DNA of 42,282 nucleotides from Lachnospiraceae bacterium. Its GTDB lineage: Bacteria > Bacillota > Clostridia > Lachnospirales > Lachnospiraceae. Below the pieces are notes generated by a model. That model was not told the origin of the DNA and did not search any database. It worked only from the letters and a program-made list of their open reading frames with translations. Of this stretch, positions 1 to 9,700 are shown in pieces. Within the stretch, counting starts at the first letter, position 1. Every line of letters begins with the position of its first letter. The stretch spans positions 1-42,282 of the forward strand of contig JAILNV010000037.1 in the NCBI GenBank assembly GCA_024691125.1, read 5' to 3'. The translations under genes were made by a program, and so were the position numbers.

Positions 1-571
1 GTTTGATGAGAGCTACTGCGGGTATATAGACTGCAATACCCTTCGTGCCGGATATCCGGAGAGCAAGAGGTGCGGAGAGGCTCTGTGCCAGGCTTATATC
101 AGGGAAAGGGGACTGGATGCAGTTATAGCGCGTTTTACAAGAAGCTACGGTCCCACAGTACTTGATTCCGATACCAAGGCCATATCACAGTTTATAGGCA
201 GGGCGGTAATGGGCGGGGATATAATCCTGAAGAGTGAGGGAAACCAGTATTATTCCTATACCTATGCAGCTGATGCTGTTGCAGGACTTCTGACGGTTTT
301 GCTGGAGGGTGAGAAGGGTGAAGCATATAATATAGCCGATGAGAGATCGGATATAAGGCTTAAGGAGCTTGCCGTACTGATAGCGGATCATGTCGGAACC
401 AGTGTTAAATATGAGCTGCCGGATGAGGTGGAAAGAAGCGGATACAGCACAGCCACCAGGGCAAGGCTTGACGGAAGTAAGATAAAGCAGCTTGGATGGA
501 CTGCAAGATATGATATAAAGCAGGGTATAAACAGGACTCTTGATATATTGCAGAGCATTTCACATAAATAA
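1..571 (+). CDS. NAD-dependent sugar epimerase/dehydratase, 3' end only
   Basis: This is the C-terminal part (about 189 residues) of an extended short-chain dehydrogenase acting on nucleotide sugars; the reading frame is already open at base 2. The first codons carry YPESK, the Y-x-x-x-K catalytic pair of the family, followed by a segment ending in RSYGP, where these enzymes contact the substrate. The NAD-binding N-terminal Rossmann half lies outside the window. The C-terminus (AYNIADE, then a substrate-cap helix region) fits UDP-glucose 4-epimerase or UDP-glucuronate decarboxylase relatives, but the exact sugar cannot be read. It converges on the cytidylyltransferase with no bases between the stop codons. 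Its place beside a flippase and an oligosaccharyltransferase suggests it makes a sugar for the exported glycan. Confidence 0.85.
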   Translation, partial: FDESYCGYIDCNTLRAGYPESKRCGEALCQAYIRERGLDAVIARFTRSYGPTVLDSDTKAISQFIGRAVMGGDIILKSEGNQYYSYTYAADAVAGLLTVLLEGEKGEAYNIADERSDIRLKELAVLIADHVGTSVKYELPDEVERSGYSTATRARLDGSKIKQLGWTARYDIKQGINRTLDILQSISHK

Positions 572-1291
572 CTATTTCAGCCAGTCATTCTTTTCCATCT
601 TAAGATAGGCCTTGAACAGTTCGAGATCATCTTTTGTTGTCAGCTTGATATTCTTGTCGGAACCGGCTGAAAAATACAGAGTATGTCCCAGCTTCACCAT
701 CATGGTGTTTGCGTAGTCTGTTTTGGTTATGCCTATCGACCTTTCAAAAGCGGTATGGTACGCATCACTCAGCACACCGAAGGTGTAGGCCTGAGGAGTG
801 GTAACACGGCGTATGGTCTCCCTTGGTATGAAATCCGAGGTGGATTCATCATTGTCGGCTATAAATATCTGCTCATTATATGGAAGGGCAGCAACAGCAT
901 TTCCGTGTTCACGGCATTTGACGATCGAATCCGAAATAACATTGCTGTCCACCAACGGGCGTATACCGTCATGGATCATTATGATATCGTCATTATCACA
1001 TTTGCCATCGAGAAAGAATATGCCGTTTCTGATGGATTCCTGGCTAGTGGCACCTCCCGAAACGATCCACCTCAATTTCGTAATATTAAACTGACCGGCA
1101 TATGCGGTAAGCACATCATGCCAGCCGTCAAGACACACCACCAATATTGAATCTATACCGGGATGCTTCTGGAAGTTTTCAAGCGTATATATCAGAACAG
1201 GCTTGTCGTGAATGTTTATGAACTGCTTCGGTATATCCTGTTTCATGCGCCTGCCTGATCCGCCTGCCAGAATAAGAGCTATAGTTTGCAT
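572..1291 (-). CDS. IspD/TarI-family cytidylyltransferase
   Basis: This 239-residue nucleotidyltransferase moves CMP from CTP onto a phosphorylated alcohol. The N-terminus carries the family signature LILAGGSGRRM followed by PKQF, and later come HDGIRPLV and RVTTPQAY, so all conserved blocks of the IspD fold are present at normal length. The C-terminal block (NIKLTTKDDLELFKAYL) resembles ribitol-5-phosphate cytidylyltransferases (TarI) as much as the isoprenoid enzyme IspD. With glycan genes on both sides, a CDP-alditol role is my preferred reading, but methylerythritol 4-phosphate cannot be excluded. A GGAG site precedes the ATG. The gene is divergent from the flippase. Confidence 0.8.
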   Translation of the reverse strand: MQTIALILAGGSGRRMKQDIPKQFINIHDKPVLIYTLENFQKHPGIDSILVVCLDGWHDVLTAYAGQFNITKLRWIVSGGATSQESIRNGIFFLDGKCDNDDIIMIHDGIRPLVDSNVISDSIVKCREHGNAVAALPYNEQIFIADNDESTSDFIPRETIRRVTTPQAYTFGVLSDAYHTAFERSIGITKTDYANTMMVKLGHTLYFSAGSDKNIKLTTKDDLELFKAYLKMEKNDWLK

Positions 1292-1587
1292 GTTATCTCC
1301 GCTGTTGTTATAATAATATGAAGTGTCTTTATCAGGATCAGTATCTATGATAGCAGTTACACGGGATGACGGTCAAGACGTTTCTGCAATGGGATTGACT
1401 TACATAAATCACAGCGAAGCAGACAGCAGAGTAATAAGTATCGGATACTGGTTCTGCAGACTGTTTCCGGGATTTGGGCTCATTTGTGTATGTATGATAA
1501 AGGACAGCCTGCTCCTTCCGGTGAGCTCAGAGGATCCGCCGAAGGAGATTCAGATCAGGGAAGAAAACAGCCGGAAAGCAGAAGCCT
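1292..1587. other. Divergent spacer between cytidylyltransferase and flippase
   Basis: About 300 bases with no convincing gene. A possible minus-strand promoter for the cytidylyltransferase lies inside it. A GTG-started frame of 91 codons crosses the region and runs into the flippase start, but it has no good ribosome site and no recognisable motif, so it is not called. No clear sigma-A promoter for the flippase was found, and the flippase start has only a weak ribosome site. Confidence 0.5.
1347..1376 (-). promoter_or_regulatory. Possible sigma-A promoter for the cytidylyltransferase
   Basis: On the minus strand TTGACC (1376-1371) is followed after 18 bases by TATCAT (1352-1347). Both hexamers match four or five of the six consensus bases. 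It lies about 55 bases upstream of the cytidylyltransferase start. Confidence 0.35.
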
Positions 1588-3033
1588 ATGAAGGATGATA
1601 CGGTATCCGCCGCTTCCATGAAGCCGGATATTAAGAAGAATTACATATACAGACTGATCTATGAGATAGTGTACGCTGCATTGCCGGTTATAACACTGCC
1701 ATATATATCAAGGGTACTGGGTGCGGACGGAGTAGGCGAGTACAGTTATGCCTTCTCCATAATAACTTATTTCATGCTGATGGGTACGCTTGGAACGTCA
1801 AGCTATGGAACGAGGGAGATCGCGAGGAACAGAGATGATAAGAGGACCTGCTCAAAACTGTTCTGGGAAATAGAGCTGATGAGCGTTGCGGTATGTCTGG
1901 TCAGCCTTATCATGTGGGTGCTCCTGATACTGCTTGATGAAGGACACAGGCTGTTCTTTATCGCGCTTACGCCCTTTCTTTTGGGAACAATGTTTGACAT
2001 TACCTGGTTTTTTACAGGACTTGAGAGGATAAAAACCATTGTGTCAGCCAATGCAGCTGTAAGGATATCAGGTGTGGTGCTTTTATTCCTTATCGTACGT
2101 ACAAGGGAAGACGTTGTAGCCTATTGTGCCGTTAATTCCCTGACACAGCTGACCGCCAGCCTGTCGATGTGGATTTTCCTTCCGAAATATCTTGTCAGGT
2201 GCAGGGTGACATGGACTAATTTCAGTCATCATTTCCGTGAGACTGTTATATATTTTATTCCAACGATCGCACAGTCGATATATAACGTGCTTGACAAGAC
2301 TCTGATCGGAATCATTACAGGAAGCCCTTTTCAGAATGGATATTATGAACAGTCATCAAAGATAATATGGATAGCAAACGGAGTATCCTTTACGGTTTTT
2401 AATTCTGTGCTGTATCCAAGAATGTCCTACCTGTTTGCAACGATGGAACCCGGTGAGGTAAAGAAGAAGATATCACAGGCGGCGGATTATATCCTTTTTA
2501 TGTGCTTTGGAGCGGCCTTCGGGCTTCTTGGAATAACCCACACTCTGGTTCCGGTTGTTTTTGGCGACGGTTATGCTCCGGCTGAGCTGCTGATCTACAT
2601 GATGCTTCCGTTAATTCCGGTGATAGGGATCAGCAACTGTCTCGGGAACCAGTATTATACACCTGTCGGGAAAAGACTCCAGAGCAGCAGGTATATTGTG
2701 ACCGGAGCGGCTGTAAACCTTATATTGAATCTGTGTCTTATTCCTTTTTTTGAAGCCCGGGGAGCAGTGGTGGCATCCGTGGCTGCCGAATTACTGATAA
2801 CGTGGCTGTATATACGTAACTGTGACGGATATCTTACGCTTAAAATGGTCGGAGCATCTTCTGTTAAGAGGATCTTTGCCGGTGCATGTATGGCATTGAC
2901 AGTATATATGCTCGGGCACGTGCCGCTTAACGGCATCTGTGTACTGTTGCTGCAGCTGGCATCGGGAGCCGCTGTATATATTCTGATGCTGTATGCTTTG
3001 AAGGATGAAGTTTTGAAACGGAGACTGATATGA
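1588..3033 (+). CDS. Wzx-type lipid-linked oligosaccharide flippase
   Basis: A 481-residue polytopic membrane protein of the MOP/RfbX superfamily, which flips undecaprenyl-diphosphate-linked oligosaccharides across the cytoplasmic membrane. The N-terminus (IYRLIYEIVYAALPVITLPY, then ISRVLGADGVGEYSYAFS) and GTSSYGTREIARNR are typical of the Wzx branch. About 14 hydrophobic segments fill the length, which is normal for the family. Its stop overlaps the start of the oligosaccharyltransferase gene in ATGA, so the two are translationally coupled. This suggests the flippase supplies the glycan donor used by that enzyme. The ATG at 1588 is preceded by only a weak ribosome site; no better in-frame start is visible. 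Confidence 0.88.
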   Translation: MKDDTVSAASMKPDIKKNYIYRLIYEIVYAALPVITLPYISRVLGADGVGEYSYAFSIITYFMLMGTLGTSSYGTREIARNRDDKRTCSKLFWEIELMSVAVCLVSLIMWVLLILLDEGHRLFFIALTPFLLGTMFDITWFFTGLERIKTIVSANAAVRISGVVLLFLIVRTREDVVAYCAVNSLTQLTASLSMWIFLPKYLVRCRVTWTNFSHHFRETVIYFIPTIAQSIYNVLDKTLIGIITGSPFQNGYYEQSSKIIWIANGVSFTVFNSVLYPRMSYLFATMEPGEVKKKISQAADYILFMCFGAAFGLLGITHTLVPVVFGDGYAPAELLIYMMLPLIPVIGISNCLGNQYYTPVGKRLQSSRYIVTGAAVNLILNLCLIPFFEARGAVVASVAAELLITWLYIRNCDGYLTLKMVGASSVKRIFAGACMALTVYMLGHVPLNGICVLLLQLASGAAVYILMLYALKDEVLKRRLI

Positions 3034-5345
3034 AGACGGGAGAAAAAAGAGGCTTAAACAAGTTTATAATGGCAGTTCTTATCATTCTGATAATGATGAT
3101 GTCATTTGGCTTCAGATATCTGGTGAACCGGGAGGTGAATAACCGGCTGGGGGAGGCGTATATTGATCCTGAAAGCGGTGTGCCCTATCTTACCGAGATG
3201 GATTCGTATTATCACCTTCGGATGACAAGAGATATTGAAGTGTACGGACATGCCGGAGAGACCCTTAAGGACGGAGAGCAGTGGGATGCCCTGAGTTATG
3301 CGCCTTATGGAAGAAGTGCAGACAATTACCGCCCGCTCATGGCCTATATTGCAGTTTTTGCATACAGGATACTGTCAACACTCGGTTCGGTAACTCTGGA
3401 ACAGGTTGCCTACTGGCAGGGAGCGATAATATCGGCTCTGGTCGTTATTCCTGTGTTTATTCTTACCTACAGGATGCAGGGTATGATAGCTGCAGTTACG
3501 GCTTCGGTGCTTTCTGCCATTAATTACGGATATTTTGTACATACGGTACCCGGCTTCTTTGATACAGATATGGTAATCTCGTGGACTTCATGCTTCCTGT
3601 TCTGTTTTGGCTGTCTGCTGGTTTCATGTCTGGATAATGAAAACCCTGCAGGAACTGAGACTGTATCACACCGTCGTCTGAAAGTCGTGATATATGCTGT
3701 TCTCTTCGGACTGAGTCTGCTGCTCCTTATAGGTTCATGGTATATCTATTATATGTTTGCGGTAATCTTTGCCGGTGCCGTGGTGCTGCTGGTTATTCTC
3801 AGGGCTGTTTTGGCGGGAAAGGGCAGGAGAATGCCGGTTGTAAGGGGATCGGCACCTATGCTGGTTTTCTTTGCAGTGCTGTGCATTGCCGTATTTATTA
3901 CAAAGCCTGATATTATCAGCAACGCGATAGGAAATATCAAAGGGGTATTCTCTGAGGGGAAGGGCAGTATATTTCCGAATGCGCTTATTTCGGTATCTGA
4001 AATGCGCAAGCCCTCTCTGATCGCAGGGGGACTTAGCGGTCTGTTCCAGATGCGCGTACTGTCAGATACCAATATCGGCATAATCAATGCTGTGGGAGGC
4101 ATGATCCCGTGCCTTGCAGCACCGACCATGTGCGTAATGCTGATCATCCGCATTATAAAAAAAGATGTGAGATTCGAATATATACTTTTTATCATATGGT
4201 TCCTTATTACCGCGGTACTTGCAGTAAGGAGCTGGCGATTCATCATGCTGTTTGCAGTTCCGGTGGCAATACTTGCAGGCATGTTCGCCGGAAGCATATG
4301 CTCGCTCATGAGTGAGAAAAAAATGATGGACTGGAAGATATTCGCCGGGATGATCATTGCGCTTATGCTGTTTCCGACCATTTACGGGGCTTACCGTTCC
4401 TCGGCCGATTCAATGCCTTCGGTAAACAGGGGTATGCATGATACGCTGACATATATCAGGGACAATACGGACGAGGATACGATCCTGGCCGGATGGTGGG
4501 ATTACGGATATTTCTTTGAAGAAAAAGCGGTAAGACGCACGCTGTTTGACGGAGGCTCCCAGAACGGAGCCAGGATATACTGGGTTGCGAGGGCGTTTGC
4601 CACAAAGGATGAGACTCTGTCGGCCAATATATTCCGTATGATCGCGGGATCCGGTAATGATGCCGTGAACAGGATGCTGGAAGTGTTCGGAGAGGATAAG
4701 GAGACACTCGGGCTTATGGATGAGCTGCTTTCAGGAGACCGCGAGACAGCACTGACTAGGCTTAAGAGTGAAAATATAGGCAGTGAAGAAGCGGATGAGC
4801 TGGCGTCGCTGCTGTTTCCTGATGTAGAAGAGGATGTGCTGTGCATAATAACTGCGGAGATGCCGGGGGTTGCAGGGTGGTTTGCGAGATTCGGGTATCC
4901 CGATGAAGAAGACGGGTACAGTGATGACGCATACGCAGTGATAATGGATCATGAGGATTTCGTATCATATGACGGCAAGGCAGGCTGGCAGATAGCAAGG
5001 GATGACGGTAAGATCAACCTGATCATTGAGAACGAGGACGGGATGTACAACGCATATACTACACCTGAAGATTCGGAGGATGAGAAGACTCCGGTTGACA
5101 GACTGCTAATAGCGGAGAACGGTACCATGAGAGAGTACCGCTCCAATACAGAGCCGGATGAAAATACCCCGGGATTTGTTGTTTTTGTGCAGAACGATCT
5201 TGAGGTGCCCCAGGTGACCGTAATAACATCGCTTATGGCCGATTCCGTTTTTGGCAGGCTGTATTACCTGGGCGGTTCAGGCCTGGAGCGCTATACTTCG
5301 ATAGACAATGTACCCGGCAATGTGGCATTGTACAGGATAGAATAG
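3030..5345 (+). CDS. STT3/PglB/AglB-type oligosaccharyltransferase
   Basis: A 771-residue membrane enzyme expected to move a lipid-linked oligosaccharide to Asn in N-X-S/T on the outer face of the membrane. All hallmark elements are visible: an acidic motif after the first membrane segment (MDSYYHLR, D58), a second DxD-type motif (FFDTDM, D178/D180), SVSE in external loop 5 (S321-E324), and the signature WWDYG (W489-G493) that starts the soluble C-terminal domain. Roughly 13 hydrophobic segments precede WWDYG, and about 280 mostly hydrophilic residues follow. Length lies between Campylobacter PglB (about 713) and archaeal AglB. MDSYYHLR is more archaeal-like than Campylobacter-like. The DK/MI motif of the C-terminal domain could not be assigned. 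The gene is coupled by ATGA overlap to the flippase. Confidence 0.92.
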   Translation: MKTGEKRGLNKFIMAVLIILIMMMSFGFRYLVNREVNNRLGEAYIDPESGVPYLTEMDSYYHLRMTRDIEVYGHAGETLKDGEQWDALSYAPYGRSADNYRPLMAYIAVFAYRILSTLGSVTLEQVAYWQGAIISALVVIPVFILTYRMQGMIAAVTASVLSAINYGYFVHTVPGFFDTDMVISWTSCFLFCFGCLLVSCLDNENPAGTETVSHRRLKVVIYAVLFGLSLLLLIGSWYIYYMFAVIFAGAVVLLVILRAVLAGKGRRMPVVRGSAPMLVFFAVLCIAVFITKPDIISNAIGNIKGVFSEGKGSIFPNALISVSEMRKPSLIAGGLSGLFQMRVLSDTNIGIINAVGGMIPCLAAPTMCVMLIIRIIKKDVRFEYILFIIWFLITAVLAVRSWRFIMLFAVPVAILAGMFAGSICSLMSEKKMMDWKIFAGMIIALMLFPTIYGAYRSSADSMPSVNRGMHDTLTYIRDNTDEDTILAGWWDYGYFFEEKAVRRTLFDGGSQNGARIYWVARAFATKDETLSANIFRMIAGSGNDAVNRMLEVFGEDKETLGLMDELLSGDRETALTRLKSENIGSEEADELASLLFPDVEEDVLCIITAEMPGVAGWFARFGYPDEEDGYSDDAYAVIMDHEDFVSYDGKAGWQIARDDGKINLIIENEDGMYNAYTTPEDSEDEKTPVDRLLIAENGTMREYRSNTEPDENTPGFVVFVQNDLEVPQVTVITSLMADSVFGRLYYLGGSGLERYTSIDNVPGNVALYRIE

Positions 5346-5375
5346 GGCAGGCTTCTGCATTGGAAGCTTTAAAAA

Positions 5376-5491
5376 GTTATGATAACTTTATGGAGCCTCA
5401 TGTGGTTATGAAGAGTTTACAGTACAATGGGTAGTTATGAAGAGTTTGCGATATATGGATAAGTTATGAAGAGTTTACAGAGACTTGTTAA
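5376..5491 (+). repeat. Four tandem 29-bp direct repeats (iteron-like)
   Basis: Units start at 5376, 5405, 5434 and 5463, exactly 29 bases apart. The last three share a GTTATGAAGAGTTTRC core; the first is degenerate (GTTATGATAACTTTAT). The rest of each unit diverges. The array ends over the possible -35 box of the downstream ATPase gene, so an operator or iteron role is plausible. A four-unit array with a 16-base core and 13-base variable remainder is too short-spaced for CRISPR. Confidence 0.8.
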
Positions 5492-5513
5492 TGTGTTATC
5501 ATACAGATAGAGT
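5485..5513 (+). promoter_or_regulatory. Possible promoter of the AAA ATPase gene
   Basis: TTGTTA, a 17-base spacer and TAGAGT lie about 50 bases before the preferred ATG. The match is modest. The -35 hexamer sits within the last 29-bp repeat, which would suit autoregulation. Confidence 0.3.
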
Positions 5514-5563
5514 AATTGATAAATAAGGATACATCTCATCCCCTGCAGATACGGAGGACCGGA

Positions 5564-6604
5564 ATGCATACAGAGAACCCATTCACCATAACCTTCGGCA
5601 AACAGCCGAATAAGCTTATTTCAAGGTATGAAGATACCGATGAAATAGTCAGTACATTCAGTGCGGATAATGCCGTAAGCCAGACATTTCTTATTGAAGG
5701 CATCCGTGGCAGCGGTAAAACGGTGCTAATGACTACCGTGTCCAAAATTCTTGGTGAAAAAAAAGACTGGATAGTTATTAATCTGAATCCGACTATGGAT
5801 TTACTGGAGAGCTTTGCAGTAAGGCTCAATGATGCATGCAATTCCAAGCCTGAATTATTAAGCAAGGGATTCAATATTTCAGCAGCCGGTTTTGGCATAG
5901 GAGTGAATGGTGAGGAAAGAAGTACCGATTATGTCGGTATGATAGATAAGCTGTTCAGATCACTTATCAGAAAAGACCGAAAGGTTCTTATAACAATAGA
6001 TGAAGTGGTACACAACAGCAATATGAAGGTATTTGCCAGCCAGTTTCAGATTTTCATCAGGCAGGATTATCCTCTGTTTCTTATTATGACCGGTCTTCAT
6101 GAGAATATCTATGAAATCCAAAATGATCCTGCTCTCACTTTTCTCCTGAGGTCACCTAAGATAATAACGGGACCGCTCAGTATTCTTCAGATCACGAAAC
6201 AGTATAAAAATATTTTTGGAACGGATGAAATAAAGGCCCGTGAGCTGGCTTATCTTACCAGGGGATTTGCTTTCGCATTTCAGGCATTGGGTGTATCCTA
6301 TTGGAACAACAGAGAAGCAGGAATGGAGGCGGTTCTTGAGGAGTTTGATGAGCTGCTGGATGATTTTGTATATAAAAAAATATGGTCGTCGCTGACCACA
6401 CGTGAACGTGAAATAGTCAGGGCGATAAATACAGATGAGGTAAAGGCATCTGAAATATGTGTCCGTACCGGGATTAGTAACAGTTCTTGGTCTCAATACA
6501 GAGAAATGCTTGTGGATAAGGGAATTATAGAGACACCCCGATATGCTTACGTATCCTTGACACTGCCACGGTTTAATGAGGTGACTGCAAATTACAGGAT
6601 TTGA
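5564..6604 (+). CDS. AAA ATPase with C-terminal winged helix (Orc1/Cdc6-like archaeal ATPase family)
   Basis: A predicted cytoplasmic P-loop ATPase of about 346 residues. The ATG at 5564 is preferred over an upstream TTG at 5516, because GGAGG sits 6-7 bases before it and the family typically begins with a short NPFTxxFG segment, seen here as ENPFTITFGKQP. Walker A is GIRGSGKT (residues 46-53) and Walker B ends in DE (D146, E147). The C-terminus from about residue 280 (TTREREIVRAI, then ASEICVRTGIS) looks like a winged-helix DNA-binding domain. Function is unknown; relatives occur as lone genes in Bacillota and as mobile or regulatory ATPases. It separates the oligosaccharyltransferase from its candidate acceptor and has its own repeat-bearing upstream region. 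Confidence 0.82.
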   Translation: MHTENPFTITFGKQPNKLISRYEDTDEIVSTFSADNAVSQTFLIEGIRGSGKTVLMTTVSKILGEKKDWIVINLNPTMDLLESFAVRLNDACNSKPELLSKGFNISAAGFGIGVNGEERSTDYVGMIDKLFRSLIRKDRKVLITIDEVVHNSNMKVFASQFQIFIRQDYPLFLIMTGLHENIYEIQNDPALTFLLRSPKIITGPLSILQITKQYKNIFGTDEIKARELAYLTRGFAFAFQALGVSYWNNREAGMEAVLEEFDELLDDFVYKKIWSSLTTREREIVRAINTDEVKASEICVRTGISNSSWSQYREMLVDKGIIETPRYAYVSLTLPRFNEVTANYRI

Positions 6605-6662
6605 ATTTGCCTATATCTAATTACCGGATAAACACAAAAAACGACCGAATATACAAAAAAAG

Positions 6663-6691
6663 TTGTTGCATATGACAAGATATGTTATAAC
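6663..6691 (+). promoter_or_regulatory. Likely sigma-A promoter of the sequon-rich exported protein
   Basis: TTGTTG, a 17-base spacer and TATAAC lie about 90 bases upstream of the ATG. The -10 matches five of six consensus bases. The long leader that follows ends in a strong AAGGAGG site. Confidence 0.5.
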
Positions 6692-6782
6692 TATCTGCAT
6701 AGGCATAACTATGTGTATTTATGCGGTTTGGAAATTTTACGGATTAATTTGAATACATTTTGGCGATGAAGGAGGATGAGTT

Positions 6783-9700
6783 ATGTTAGGAAGACGGTTA
6801 CTTAAGAGGCTGACGCGTCTTGGACTTGCTACATATGCAATGACTTACTGCATGGCGTTTACCGTCTGCGCGTCCGAGAATCCGATAGCCGATCTTGCGG
6901 TTGCGGACACTGTTCAGGTTCTGGAAGTAGAGGCCGGAAGAGACAGTGGACTTAATTCAGATTTACTGTCGAAGGATTTAATAAAGGAATCTGAAGACGG
7001 TGAGATTATTGGAGCAGACGGCCTGTTGGAAGATGGGGCTGTTTCTGCCGGTGAGGAGCCGGATAAGCTTCAGGCAGAAGATCTGTTAGTGACACACGAA
7101 GGAGAAGAGGGTGAGGCTTTCTTCACTGAGACTCCCAAGCTGCCACCTGCAGTTGATGACGAAGGAGAGGCAGTTGATCCCGATTATGTTGAATTTAACT
7201 GCAGCGCACTTACGGTCACTGATTTGAATCAAAGTTATCCGTTCACAGTTTATAAGGGTCGCAAACCCATCGGGAATATTTCACAGATAAGCTTCGGACT
7301 GGCGGATAATAAGAATGGTACAGGTGCAAGTCCTTCATTCAGAGGTGCAAGTATCAGTGAATACGGTATCCTTAATTTCTCTTCAAGCACCGAATCCATG
7401 ACATTCTATGTGATCGCAGATGTCGAAGGAAGGATCGCATCATGTAAGGTCGTGGTATATGTTCCCATAGAAGAGATCGAATTCGAATGTGATACAGATT
7501 CCAGGCAAGAGCATGGCAAAAATATTAATATGACAGTTAATGAAACCGCCGAATGTAGACGGGCCAAGGCTTACATTATGCCGGTGGGACAGAGTTATAA
7601 CCTGTTAAATATCAGCAGAATTTCCTATGAATTACTGGAGAACGGAGAGCAGATCGATAAAAATCGCGGAATAAATATGACTGTTGATGAAAGGGGTCTT
7701 GCCCATATCGATTTCCTGAATCTTACACGTTCCGGACTTTTTGAAATAAGAGCAAAATACAATAATGCATATGTAGATGCTGAGGGTGTCAACCGTACGT
7801 ATGCAAATAATCCTGAAGCTGTCTGTAGGCTTAATATATCAGTCAAGGGAGATGTTCCCCTTGATGATTACGAAGCACATCTGTCAGATAAGTCTCTTAA
7901 GGTGCAGATGTATAAATCGAAGAATCCTCTTGCAGTTACGTTCCGAAATGCAAATACAGGTACAACGGCTGAAGTGGATGATTATGTAATAACCAATTGC
8001 AGCTTTACCAATAGTAAACTCAATGATTTTAGCAGTTACGGTTTGCTCAATCTGGGAGTCCTTGAAGACGGTAAGACCGTAAACATTAATGCATCAAAAT
8101 CATTTGTTGATGCCGGTTCGGTACCGAGCTTCATTAAGGAATTTAAGAAAGGCATATCAACAGGGCTTGAAGTCTCCGTTAAGGCAACGATTAACGGAAC
8201 CAGGGTTGAGGATACATTTACGACCAATGAGAATGTGACCATTACCTTCGGTGATACAAAACCTACGGCAAAGGATATCAAGGCAGTGGGAACTCTTGAG
8301 TTCAATTCCTATGAAGCAGGTCGGGAAGGACACGGAATAACGTTCCAGGGACCTGAGGTGGGAAGGATTATGACTCCCCCTACAAAAAAGGACAAAGAAG
8401 CGTATTTTAAGGCCGGTCTGGACGCAGATTCAGATGCGATTGCTTTCAACAGTACTTCTTCAATGCCGGCAAAGGGAAACGGTAAGCTGAATGTGCTTGT
8501 ATTCCTGAATGACACGGAATACAATCTTCCTTCCAATTATAATATTTCTGTTCCGGTAAGCTATAAGATAACGAATGGCGCGCCTGTACTGACGCTTGAT
8601 CAGTCATCGGCACTGCTGAATTGCGCACCATCGGATTATCTTCTGGTAAGCTTTGGCATTAAAGGAATGACCGGTGATACATTGGTTATGTGTGATGTTA
8701 AGGATTCCAAGGGTCATGCAATAAACGGAACGGCTCCGATCACCGCATCTGCATTTTTGTCCGGTACATCGGGGTATGTTTATCTGGGCGCCAACGATGG
8801 CATTGAATACGGAACGTCATATAAGGTGGAAATATATCCTCAAAACGATGTCAGCGGCAGGAAGGGTGTAAAAAAGGTAATCACTGTCAAAACACCGGCT
8901 GAGAAGGCAGTACAGAGCTTTACGACCAAGCAGAAGGGAACGATAGATGCAGGCATACCCATGTCGGCTGTTTACCTTACTCTTAGCGGCAAGAATGTAA
9001 ATCTGCTTCTGAAAACACCGGTTAATGTTACAACGACCTTAAAGAACGGTGAAGATATATCGGATCTGCTGACTTATTATGTTTTTCCCGATGAAAAGCT
9101 TAATCCTGTCTTTATACTGTATGAGAAGTCACCATTCCTCCTTCTTGAAAAGGGACTGGGAGGACAGCAATATGTAACGAAGATCGCATATAATATCAGC
9201 GGTAATACTATAACAACAGAATATAAGGGCAAGATAAGCAATTCGGTGGTTACACCCAAGCTGGAAGAGTCCAGGATAAGCATTAATCCTGATGCCAATT
9301 TCAATCAGACTATCAGGATCCCGGTTACCAATCTTCCCGGTGGGGAATATAAATATGATATAAAAAATAATTCGCCGTTCGGTATCAATGTCACATCTGA
9401 GCTTGCCAGGGATTATGTTGAAATATCCACAGATACGATATCCGATTCGGCATACGGAAAGACATTTGAAATTGCGATCACTCCCAAAGTTCCGGAAAAG
9501 TACAATGCAAACTTAAGTGCCAAGGCGGCAACGCTTAAGATAGCTGTACTCAATCCTAAAAAGAATGCCGCAGCTATGTCTGCAAAGGTGAAAGGAGGCA
9601 TCGATGCCGTAAGGGATGATACTAATGCAACGGCTGTGATATCATTTAAGAACATATATGACCCGGAGAGCATGATCGAGGATATAGTATGTGAGGATAT

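Noticed and set aside
1323-1598. GTG-started 91-codon frame before the flippase
   Set aside because: No ribosome site, no motif, and it overlaps the flippase start; more likely spacer sequence.
5351-5372. Weak hairpin after the oligosaccharyltransferase gene as a terminator
   Set aside because: Five-base stem and only three T; too weak to call.
5376-5491. 29-bp repeats taken as a CRISPR array
   Set aside because: Whole period is 29 bases, so there are no 30-base spacers, and the core is only 16 bases; no cas genes.
6674-6754. 26-codon hydrophobic ATG frame upstream of the sequon-rich protein
   Set aside because: It overlaps the likely promoter and has no ribosome site.
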